A stretch of 27,940 nucleotides of DNA from Chara braunii (taxonomy: Eukaryota > Streptophyta > Charophyceae > Charales > Characeae), in assembly GCA_003427395.1 (NCBI GenBank), contig BFEA01000149.1:2300145-2328084 (forward strand), given 5' to 3'. Below the pieces are notes generated by a model. The model was not told the origin of the DNA and did not search any database. It worked only from the letters and a program-made list of their open reading frames with translations. The number at the start of each line of letters is the position of its first letter. The first letter of the stretch is position 1. Both the position numbers and the translations under genes were made by a program. Below, in pieces: positions 8,980 to 17,399 of the stretch.

Positions 8980-9524
8980 TTAATTATTTTTTATGTTCTT
9001 TATAGCAATGTGCGCGTGGCGTGTGGGATGCATTCTAGTCGACCAGCGACGAGTCGCGCTTGGGACCTCAGCCCCCCAAGATGTCGGTTCGCGCGCGGGT
9101 TTGATAGAGGTGTGGGACCGCGCGTACCCCCTATGCTATAACGAACGAGAAACGCCCTCGGCTGGTCCACCTCTGCGATTGCAATTGATTAGCTTTCGGA
9201 CTGTGGACTGGTAGCTCAGCGGGGATACGCCCACCGAAGGAAGGTGACAACTCCCGTAAGGTGGAGGTAAGTCGTGCCTCGCGTAGGCCCTATCTTGTCG
9301 TAGGGGCTAAAGAGAGGTATGGTTGGCGCACTCGGCCGGAACGGCTTGCGAAAGCTCCATGTATATTCACGATGAAGGATTAAAACCAACTACTACGTGA
9401 CGCGGCCGGGAGGGTCCCGCGCTGCCTTGTGCGGTGTCGGACCGATGCGCTCGACACTGCTGACAAATGGGCACTGGAATAGTACATTTGCGAATTTGGT
9501 AGATCCGTATGACCGACATTTTTT
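7651..9524. other. No recognisable gene; two microsatellites
   Basis: Contains a (TA)n tract (about 8249-8269) and a (GT)n tract (about 8954-8979). A TAGCTCAGCGG word near 9213 looks like a pol III A box but has no B box at the right distance. The open frames here show no domains. Confidence 0.45.
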
Positions 9525-9568
9525 TTTTTTTTTGGGGATTTTGGGATTATAGGTCCCCGTGTGAGTAT
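9525..9568 (+). mobile_element. MITE family A, copy A3: right end, split by MITE B (last bases at 10612-10617)
   Basis: TTTTGGGGATTTTGGGATTA followed by AGGTCCCCGTGTGAGTAT resembles the right end of A1 (TTTTGGGATTTTGGG.. GGTCCTCATGTGAGAAT). The remaining bases, TATGCCC, are found only after the inserted element, at 10612-10618. The left end of this copy was not found, so its full extent is unknown. Confidence 0.7.
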
Positions 9569-10611
9569 GGGTCTCATTCGACACCACTAGAAAACCCTTA
9601 CATGTAAGGGTTTCATCGTTCCACCCCTCCCTAATGACGAAAAAAAAAAATGCCAAATTTGTTTTCACATTCGCGGTCGTAAGGGCGAGCCCTACAAAAG
9701 TAAGGACTCCCCAGCCAAAACGGACGCAAATGTAAGGACGGTCGTGGAGGTGACTTGAAAGTAGGGATGGCGCCCTTACTTCCATGGAAAAACCGCTTTA
9801 TTTTTATTTTTTTTATTTTTCGTCAGGTGTTTCCTTCACGTTCCTGGTCCAACGGCTGGGTTGTCCAGTACACCGTGGGACGACGGCCCCACGGTAGCCT
9901 CCAACGGGTAGCGCGGTCGCCCGGCTGTGGTCCTGCAGTTCCTGTCGTTAGCCGTTTCGGCTTGCGTGTGGACGCGACTGTTGTCGGGGTCCCCGCGGAG
10001 ACGGGCATGTGAGTGTCGTTGGACAAAAGGAAAGGAGCATCTGATACACCGGACGACGTGCAGACGCCTGTCAACGCCTAGGCTATGGCGGCCTCCCTCC
10101 NCCCCCTNCCCCNCCCAGCCGCCCGCCGCAATCCGTTCACCGTCTCCATGTACCGGCACTCCGCGAGGACAGCACTAGCGACCATGCTCTTCTCAGTGGT
10201 TGACAATCTCCTTGTTGCCGCCTCATCACACCCACCATTGTCTATAGTTGGACTTCACTGCGTAAACAAGGCATACGGCAGTCACGCGAAGCCATGTGCG
10301 TTGGCGTAATGGTGGATGAGTGCACGCGACAGGGCCACGCCCGCCTTGGAGAAATGGCTGGCCCGGGTCTCCCACGGTCCCAAAGGTGGCGGACACGATT
10401 TCGTCCGCCGCAACACCGGGTCGAACACTCACATTCTCTTCTCGGCCGTGTTAGGCACAAATGGGGGCACCTGAAACGCAAGTGCGACAAAGTTTAGGGT
10501 TTGCGTAAGTGGTTGTGGAACGAAAAACGGGGTAAGGAAAAATTAATCACATTTTCGTCGTAAGGGCGCCCTTACAAAGTAACGGTTTTGTAGTGGTGTG
10601 GAACGAGGCCC
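9569..10611 (+). mobile_element. MITE family B (1,043 bp, TSD TAT), nested in MITE A3
   Basis: The left end GGGTCTCATTCGACACCACT and the reverse complement of the right end, GGGCCTCGTTCCACACCACT, match at 28 of the first 33 bases. TAT flanks both ends (9566-9568, 10612-10614). Immediately inside each TIR is a palindrome: AAACCCTTACATGTAAGGGT + TT (9592-9613) on the left, GTAAGGGCGCCCTTAC (10560-10575) on the right. Related GTAAGGGCG..CCCTAC words recur at about 9678-9694 and 9767-9778, so the subterminal region is repetitive. Three N bases (10101, 10108, 10113) lie in a C-rich stretch. No transposase is evident. GGG ends and a 3-bp duplication again suggest a Harbinger-like non-autonomous element. 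Confidence 0.87.
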
Positions 10612-10618
10612 TATGCCC

Positions 10619-11531
10619 TTAGGATTGTTTGTGGATTTTGCTTCCTTTTCCTTTTGTTTTCCTTTTTGGTTGTCAGGTTCTTTCGTGGCCTGAGGCAGTG
10701 TTTTTTTTTTTTTAAGGGGTGGGAGGGTTGCAGGACAGCGGTCTGGTTTTGGCCATTTCTATCTCTGGCTTTTTCTCCCCGACACGCACATCTTGGTCGT
10801 CTACTCCTTTTCCGGGTTGGTTATGGAGGATTCCCGGTCTCTATTTTGGTGTGCGAAAAGTTTCATGTAAAAAAAAAATAATAAAAAATAATATAAAAAA
10901 AAAATGGAGATTGTCAATGGGTTTTTTTTTTCGCTTTTTTAATCTTAGAAACTAATCTATATATATTTTTAATGGATGTTTATTTATTTTTTTAATTTTT
11001 TTTAACAAGAAACAATAGTTTTATTAGGGCCCAATGCCCAAGGCGAAAATACAACGTCAAAGAAATGCAGATTCAGGGGTCGCAAGGTCTCCAATCCCGC
11101 TTCGTCGGGTGGAGCCCCTCCTATGTAGAAAACCACCGTCTTCCAAAAAAAGAAAATACTATCAAATCCTTGATTCCTGCTCTCCAGAAGCACCAAAAAC
11201 GTCCGCAACGAAAATCGTACTTAGGGTTACGACTAGCGCCACAAGTTTCGTAAAAAACACAACAACAGAAATTCCTAATTAAGGTTTCTACTAATTCTTA
11301 GGTCCCACTACCAACCCTAACTGTAATGAACCCGAAATCCTTAAAATAAATGTAAGCCTTATTTAATTTTTGCTTAAAATGGCAATTGTAAGCCGAAAAA
11401 TTACAAAAAAACATCAATCACCAACATATTTCAAGTATTACGCAAGATTGACAACACAACCCCTAATACTCCAACATGGAAACAAATGAAAACACCAGGC
11501 AAATAAAAAAATCAAACTAATACTAAAGTGA
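10619..11531. other. AT-rich stretch without recognisable gene
   Basis: Homopolymer T and A runs dominate 10690-11010. TAATGGATGTTTATTTATT near 10970 resembles TAATGGATGCTTATTTATT near 12315; a flanking duplication of a large insertion is possible but unproven. Open frames lack motifs. Confidence 0.4.
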
Positions 11532-11975
11532 CAATCCAAAGTCTATTAACCACATAAAATTAAACAAGACATAAAAACCACTCGTCTTCAACAAGTCAGT
11601 ACATAATTTTCCTTGGCAAAGGAACAAGACGTACGAGAAAACATGATTCCCCTGGCCAAGCGATTCAACGTATAGGAAAACCAACCTGTGGTAATCAAGG
11701 AAGCTCACAGTCGTCTCGATGGGAAAAAACCTTGGCAAATAACACTCCTTATCTAAGAAGCAGCAATCCAAAGTCTATTAACTCCATTAAGATGAAACAA
11801 GATATAAAGATCACTCGTTTTCAGCAAGTGAGCACTTAGTTTTCCTTGGCAAAGGAACAAGACGTACGGGAAACCGTAATTCCCTTGGCCAAGCGACTCA
11901 ACGTGCAGGAAAACCAATCCGTGCTAATAAAAAAAGCTTACAGTCGTCTCGATGCAAAAAACCTCAGCAGATGTT
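11532..11975. repeat. Two-copy tandem duplication, 232-bp period
   Basis: CAATCCAAAGTCTATTAAC begins both copies (11532 and 11764). Both continue with AAACAAGA, CACTCGT, TTCCTTGGCAAAGGAACAAG, ACGTACG, CTTGGCCAAGCGA or a close form, and CAGTCGTCTCGATG. The copies differ by scattered substitutions and small indels. Each holds the small inverted repeat TTCCTT-GGCA-AAGGAA. Confidence 0.93.
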
Positions 11976-12354
11976 TGAAAATTAAAGCTCCATATTTGAG
12001 ACCAGCAACGTCAATCGCGCCCTGATCTTGGTTGCATATAGCGTATAACAGGAGAGCGCCCCAGTCATCCATTTATCACACGCAACGTACCACACCCACT
12101 GGTAGCAGACACTCCTTCTCCTTGGGGCATGCCGGACAAGCTCCACATCCACAACGCATAGACATGGTCGTCGTGCGCCGCTAGAGCTAACTAGGTATGG
12201 TGGCCTTAGCCTGGGCAAAACCCTAGCTCTAGTGCCAACAACTTCGGGCACTCAGCGCTAGGCCGTTTAGCGAGGCACCGCTGCTAGTGTCTCCCCTGGA
12301 GGCGCGTTAGCATTTAATGGATGCTTATTTATTAACTAAGTTGATTGTTTGTTA
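11976..12354. other. No recognisable gene
   Basis: GC-richer than its surroundings. Open frames exist on the minus strand but none has a recognisable domain. Confidence 0.4.

Positions 12355-12417
<63 letters not shown>
12355..12417. repeat. (AAT)n microsatellite, about 20 units
   Basis: Uninterrupted AAT/ATA trinucleotide repeat of about 63 bp. Confidence 0.97.
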
Positions 12418-12736
12418 CCTATCCCTTAAGGAGCATTAGCCGCGGGGGGAGGTCGGTGGTCCGCTGCACGCCAGATTTGGGGTCGAAGTTTTGACGAGGG
12501 TCGGCGGATGAATGCGATCCAGGGCAGAGGAGTGTGCAGACTTTGCAGAGGAGCGCGCGTACCGAAATGTTCACAGCGCGCCATGAAACGAGAGGTTGTG
12601 CCCACGGGGCCAAGCAGCAGTGGACGTAGATGTGAGGGAATATCTCGAAGCGGACGCCGTCTGATAAGCGGGTTTGAAATGTTTTTCTTTCCCGTTTTTT
12701 GTTTCGTTTTTTTTTCCTTTTTTGTTTTTGTTTTTC
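12418..12736. other. No recognisable gene
   Basis: Ordinary sequence grading into a pyrimidine-rich tract from about 12675. I see no domains. Confidence 0.4.
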
Positions 12737-12980
12737 GTTTTGTTTTTCCCGCCCGACCGTCGTTTCGGCCAGCCTTTCTTTTTCGTTTGGCCGTTGTTTC
12801 GGGCGGCAAGTTCGTCGTTTCGTTTTCGCTTTTCAATTTCTTTCCTTTTTCATTTTCGCTGTCGTTTTGTTTTTCCCATTTTTTTTCGCTTTTTCGTTTT
12901 GTTTTTCCCGCCCACCCGTCATTTCGGCCGGTTTTTCTTTTTCGTTTGGCCGTCCTTTCGGGCGGCGCGTTTGTCGTTTC
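12737..12980. repeat. Pyrimidine-rich direct duplication, ~159-bp period
   Basis: GTTTTGTTTTTCCCGCCC starts both copies (12737 and 12896). Each continues with TTTCGGCC, CTTTTTCGTTTGGCCGT, TTTCGGGCGGC and GTCGTTTC. The whole 12675-13060 stretch is T/C-rich on the plus strand, which explains the long but low-complexity open frames in several phases. Confidence 0.82.
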
Positions 12981-13084
12981 ATTTCCGGGCGCTGACCTTT
13001 TTTTTTCATTGGTCGTCGTTTCGGGCCGCGTGTGTGTTGTTTCTGGCCGGTTGTCGTTTTGGGGCGGGGAAAAAAATGGGAATG

Positions 13085-13262
13085 CGGCCACCCCCCCNCC
13101 CCCCCCCCCCCCCACACCGCACGCCCACATGTACCCACGCACCACCCACCCACCCACTTATGCACACACATACGCACCCACACACACACACACACACGCA
13201 CGCACACATGCACGCACGTACCCACCCACTCACCTACACATACACATACACACACACATACT
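13085..13262. repeat. Poly(C) run with an N, then CA/CCCA-rich microsatellite
   Basis: A C homopolymer with an unresolved base (13098) runs to about 13113, followed by CACCCA and (CA)n tracts to 13262. Simple sequence only. Confidence 0.95.
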
Positions 13263-13580
13263 AATATTTTGAAGTTCGATGTCAATGATTGTTGTCGGGG
13301 TTTGAACCCACGAACAGATTTGAGATACGCAACTGCTTGATTGATAATCATTCAGGTGGTTTGGGTCCCTGTGTGTTTTTGGGGACTGTTTTTTTTTTTA
13401 AGTGTATCCGACGTCAGGCAGCTGGCAGGTCAGGATGTGCCTGTGTCCAAACCCTAACGTTGCACAGTAATGCAGGCGGGTCCAGTCCTGCAATTTTCAA
13501 GCGCCAACTTTGACGATTTTTCGAGCTCACAAGAATTCAACAAGAAATCTGAAAAAATGAAATCCTGTAGATTAGGTTGT

Positions 13581-13918
13581 GATCTTTCCAGGAAAAATAT
13601 CAACAAAAAAAAAAAAAAAAAAAAAAAATGCAAAATAAATGTCGCGCCTTTTCATTGCATTTTCCATTTTTGCCATTCTGGCACGTGTTGGCCAACGGGA
13701 AAAGGACCCCAACGTCCGCGATTTTTTGTGCTCAGAAGGATGACTCAACAACACTGCAAATTGATGGGCCTGGAGATTTGTTCGTGATCTTTCCACAAAA
13801 AAATATTTAAAAAAAATGAAATAATATTTAGGATAGTGAAAACAATGCCACGCCAATTCGTCCTATAAACCATTTTTGCTGTTTTTTGCTGCTCTATGAC
13901 GTGTCGGCCAACGGGAAA
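13581..13918. repeat. Diverged direct duplication, ~205-215-bp period
   Basis: GATCTTTCCA, then A-rich sequence, ATGCCACGCC/TGTCGCGCC, CCATTTTTGC, GGCACGTGTTGGCCAACGGG or TGACGTGTCGGCCAACGGG occur in the same order at 13581-13702 and 13786-13918. Homopolymer A tracts vary in length between the copies. No coding evidence. Confidence 0.72.
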
Positions 13919-14552
13919 TATACCCCGAGGGCACCTGCTGGAAATCGGGTCCAACGTCCCTTACATACAGAGAACTCTTTTCATCGTTTTCTGGGGGGTT
14001 GCCTTGGCACTTCGCACTGTGGAGCTCCGTCACCCCATGGAGCTGCCCGTACTACCCTTCCCTATTTGGAGCACCTTTGTCTTTCTACTGTGCAACTCAG
14101 TAATGCTATAACTCTTGTTTGACCTTGCAAACTTCGTCCGTTTGTCTCTCCTTGGGCCTTATTTGGACTCAGCGCCCGCCCAGGCCCTGCTGGAAGCCTG
14201 AACCATTAGCCCAGCCCTTCCTGGAGCTATTTCTGCTTTCCCTTCATGACTTGCAACTCCCTCATTCTCCTGGGTTCCCTTCGGTTGGGCCGATTTCAGG
14301 TGTTTGCAGTCCCTTCGTTGGTTCCAGCAACATTTAGCAAAGTTCAGGTAGCCTTCTTTTTTTTTCAGAGTTCCACGGGGGCTCCTTTGTGGCTTCTGTC
14401 CCCACCCTCTTAATCCTTCCATTTATCCCCTGGTCAATCCCTCCCTCCCCCAAAGCATGTGCCCCGCGTAGCCTAGGAGGTTTCCATTCCCCTTCTGGTT
14501 CAATCGTTATTCTCCCTCCTGTCCAGCCATTAAACCCTGTACCCTAAACCCT
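13919..14552. other. No recognisable gene
   Basis: C/T-rich sequence adjoining the 3' side of the LINE relic; it may be LINE 3' UTR but nothing shows this directly. Confidence 0.35.
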
Positions 14553-15830
14553 CTACCACTTGTTCCCTAATATGTATTTTTCGTTCCTCCTCTGTTGTCT
14601 TTTCCCGTCGGTGTGTCCCTCCCCCCCCTCAGTCAAACTGATGCCGAGGTAGTGGACAACTGCTTTTTGGAGGGCTTGACCCATTGGTGTTAATACCCAC
14701 TTGCGTTTTCCTTCTGTTTGCAGGTCTTCATGAGAGGTGAGCCTCAGTGTGGCATTGTTATCTTCTGGGTCTGCCTTCCTGCTGTTGTCCGGGTAGGCGT
14801 GGGGGACTGGGGAGCAGGGCGAAGGGGTCATGGGAAGGGGTCAGGTGGGAAGGAGGACGAAAGGGGGGGGAGTTGCTGTGTGGGGTATGGAGAAATGGGA
14901 CAGCGGTTTGAATAACCATGTCCTCTCCCTCCGTCTCCAGTTTTTCCTGAGTAGTTGTGAGTCTTGAAGTTCTGCCATTACGTTTTTCTGGCCCAGCCAC
15001 TCATCAGTAAATGCCTTCCTCTCAGCTCGTTCGTTCTCTGTTGTTTTCCTTGGTGGATGGGGAGTAGGTCGTCCTCTATTGCCCATATCTGCCGATTGAG
15101 TTGGTCCCACGCTGCCTTGAGCCTGGTTTCCAGATTTTTTGTTAGGTGCTCCTTGGCCTGCAGGTAGCCAAAAACATGTTGGTTGCATTCGAAGGGGCAG
15201 TGAGCTCGTTAGACTACCATGAGGAGTTCGATTCGTGTTATGGAAGAGGTTTCTCTCATACAGGGACCAGTCTGCCGGGGTGTCCGCCTGGGTCCCCAAC
15301 AGTTGGAGTCTGGGTTTCCACGCGTACTGGAAGCCCGTGAGGGCTGTCCATTCCACTTCCCACCACCTCCATATCTGGGACACCATTGGGCATCAGAGAA
15401 GGCAGTGTTCCAGGGTGGCCAGGGCCGGTTGGGAGTGCCTCCGTAGTAACGACAAATGGGCAAGAGAATGCCTTTTTGTTCAAGGTCGGTTCTCAAGACC
15501 AGCCAGTCAGGGGTGGGCAGGCAGCGATACAAGATCTGCCACTGGAGGGCCCGGTGGGAAGTTGGCATGATATGTGCGTACCTTGTCCAAGTGAAGTTAC
15601 CAAGGTCGTCCCTCAAGAGGATTGAGTCCCTCTCCCACCGCTGTTTCATTAGACTTTCCATTGGGCAATTCTTGTGTAAGATACAATATCCGTGTTTGAC
15701 TGTGTATTGTCATGGCTTCAGGGGATTGGTCGTGTGAGTCTGCTCCCACTCCCATTCTTGAGGGTCGAATGGGAGGGTGGCCACAGGCGAGGACGGCTGA
15801 AACACATGGAAGGAATGGTTGGCTGCCTCG
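14553..15830 (-). pseudogene. Degenerate non-LTR retrotransposon (LINE) ORF2, C-terminal part
   Basis: Minus-strand translation gives LQWQILYRCLPTPDWLV (about 15560-15510), the helix-rich segment that follows the reverse transcriptase of many LINEs. Then come CRYYGG and, after a frame change near 15420, TLEHCLL, a stop, and CPMVSQIWRWW (about 15415-15365). The arrangement C..E..H-C..C-P..I-W is that of the C-terminal zinc-knuckle region of LINE ORF2. The stop TGA sits where a Trp (TGG) is common. The frame continues through a Lys/Arg/Glu-rich part and another stop near 14841 to 14553. The reverse transcriptase core and endonuclease are not visible upstream, where a foldback element begins at 15831. 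Function in life would be target-primed reverse transcription; this copy is dead. The exact 5' limit is uncertain. Confidence 0.6.
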
Positions 15831-16105
15831 AAAATAATAATCCTGAAGGCACAACTGTCACAACATGGCAGAAGCAAAAGCACTCCCGCATGGCATATGA
15901 CCGACCGGTTTCGCCTAGCTGCCCACTAGGCTCATCACGGCTCTATGACAAGTCGTCTCAAGTTCCTTAGTCGGTGTGTCCATCAGACGGCTTGTCATAG
16001 ACCCGTAATGAGCCTAGTGGGCGGCTAAGCAAAACCGGTCGGGTCATATGCCATGCGGGAGTGTTTGTGCTTCCGCCATGTTGTGCCTTCACGATTATTA
16101 TTTTT
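15831..16105. mobile_element. Foldback MITE: ~275 bp, arms of ~120 bp
   Basis: Left arm (15831-15958) and right arm (15984-16105) are near-perfect reverse complements, both containing CACTCCCGCATGGCATATGA, CGACCGGTTT, GCCCACTAGGCTCAT and TCTATGACAAG. The left arm has one extra ~9-bp piece (TGTCACAAC). The loop is about 25 bases. Ends read TA/ATCCTGAAGG and the mirror CCTTCACGAT/TA, so a TA target duplication is possible but is ambiguous inside AATAATAAT. The transcript would form one long hairpin. It interrupts or borders the LINE relic. Confidence 0.92.
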
Positions 16106-16459
16106 TATCTAAGTCGCATTCGGGGACACCTGTCTTTCTGTGTGCTTCCTTACCCTCCTCTCCTCCCTTTTCTCCTCTCCTCCTTTCGACGTGCAGTGTG
16201 CATATGAATTGAGTTCCTTGCCATCATTGTCCTTGTTTATGCTTGACATACATACGTTACCCAGCTTCGGCTCCCTGGTGGAAACCGGGTCCAGAGTCCC
16301 ATGGACTTCCCATCAAGTAGCAATTATCCCAAAACTCCAGCTTTGAAACTCAAAATTCCAGCTTTGGGGTCATCACCCAATACAGGTAGGACTTTTTTTT
16401 TTAACTCTGCTGTATTTGACTGTCAGCAGCCGGGCGGAAAAGAGGTCAGATACGACCAC
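16106..16459. other. No recognisable gene; probably interior of MITE A4 or flank
   Basis: Contains a pyrimidine tract (about 16140-16190) and a short CCAGCTTTG direct repeat (about 16338-16372). If the family-A end at 16882 belongs to a full element, part of its body must lie here, but no left TIR was found. Confidence 0.4.
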
Positions 16460-16469
16460 GAAAGTCCTC

Positions 16470-16881
16470 TTTTCTTTATTTTTATTTTAAGGCTCGAATC
16501 TGGACAGGACAACCTTTCAGGCATTTTTTTATTGTCATTATAGTATTACGGGAACCTCATAGCAGCCACATCCGTGCTCAAGCCCTCCGATGAGGGAACA
16601 TGCGGGAGCTGCACCCACCAGCAGGTGCGATACCTGCTACAGCAGGTGGGCGATACCGGCCAGGGGTCAGCCGGTAGCATCAGGACCAAGCTTCTTCGAT
16701 GGGCCAGTCACTGTGCCGCAGTCTCTGCTCAATGCCACTCGGGGGGACCAACGGCATATCTCTAGGTGGCGGGCGCCAGGCTTGCCAAGGAAGGTATATG
16801 AGGAGAATGGGGATTGAACCCAAGACCTCCTGAATGCCACTTGCATGCATTACCAACTGAGCTAGGCCGCTGGATCGCCAG
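16470..16881 (-). mobile_element. Second complete tRNA-derived SINE (412 bp, TSD GAAAGTCCTC)
   Basis: This is the reverse complement of the 1515-1926 family: A box TAGCTCAGTTGG (16853-16864, minus), B box GGTTCAATCCC (16810-16820, minus), a body with GGCGCCCGCCACCTAGAGAT, CTACCGGCTG and CCGGTATCGCCCACCTGC, then an A-rich tail now interrupted by other bases. GAAAGTCCTC at 16460-16469 and 16882-16891 is an exact 10-bp target duplication. Its measured length, 412 bp, equals that of the first copy despite many substitutions. The A box is the better of the two copies, but the degraded tail suggests an old insertion. Confidence 0.93.
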
Positions 16882-16905
16882 GAAAGTCCTCGTGTGAGTG
16901 TGCCC
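16882..16905 (+). mobile_element. MITE family A, right terminal repeat (copy A4), hit by the SINE
   Basis: GTCCTCGTGTGAGTGTGCCC followed by TCA (16906-16908) matches the right ends of A1 and A3, including the TCA expected as target duplication. The duplicated SINE target GAAAGTCCTC overlaps this terminal repeat, so the SINE landed inside it. The left end was not found upstream of 16460. Confidence 0.65.
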
Positions 16906-17037
16906 TCAATTGTCCACACCAGCGTCATCACAATCTCCCGCCCATGCAACCTCGTGGAGGCATGTACATGGAGAACCGAATCTTAGACAGGTTAGCTAAC
17001 GGATTTGGAATGAGTTTACCTACATAACGCTAGAATA

Positions 17038-17399
17038 GGGGCCTCGCTGCACTACTGTAGACTCTCAAAATATTTCGAGAGTTCGTCGAGCATTGTCAGA
17101 GAGGCGAGACTCTCGAAATAGCAACCTTCGCTGCACTTACTCTATAAACTGTCACACTAGATGAACTCTCCAAACCCTGCGCGTCGTCCCACTCGACACA
17201 ACAGCTGCACCACTGTGCTAGGGGACAAAGTCTGGCCACCGGGACAGGAGGTCCACTCTCGAAAAACGAGCCCGTCGGCGGGCAACTCCTGAGGACACTT
17301 GTGAATTCCTGTTTTGCAGGCGGGCTACTCTCGATGTTTCGAGAGTGGCGATATAGAGTGCCCGCTGACAGCTCTCGATCGGGTTTCGAGAGTTTTCCG
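17038..17399. repeat. Family-C terminal fragment followed by a cluster of CTCTCGAAA/TTTCGAGAG palindromes
   Basis: AGGGGCCTCGCTGCACTACT (about 17038-17057) is a family-C end. It is followed directly by ACTCTCAAAATATTTCGAGA + GT (17061-17082, palindrome with one mismatched pair), ACTCTCGAAAT (17109), ACTCTCGAAA (17255), ACTCTCGA-TGTT-TCGAGAGT (17327-17346) and CTCTCGA..TCGAGAG (about 17372-17392). CGCTGCACTTACTCT near 17130 resembles the family-C end again. No coding evidence; element boundaries are not resolved. Confidence 0.6.

Noticed and set aside
9205-9270. tRNA gene or SINE head around TGGTAGCTCAGCGG
   Set aside because: The A-box-like word is good, but at B-box distance the sequence is GGTGACAACTCC, lacking the invariant TTC; no foldable T arm is seen.
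10966-12335. Large insertion flanked by TAATGGATG(T/C)TTATTTATT
   Set aside because: The two words are AT-rich and about 18 bp long; no terminal repeats or tail adjoin them, so coincidence is likely.
12508-13272. Long overlapping open frames (up to 254 codons) on both strands
   Set aside because: They come from T/C-rich and CA-rich simple sequence; translations are Phe/Ser/Arg or His/Thr/Pro runs in every frame, and an N interrupts the poly(C). Not genes.
16140-16200. Polypyrimidine tract plus CAG as a 3' splice site
   Set aside because: No coding sequence follows, and such tracts are common in this window.
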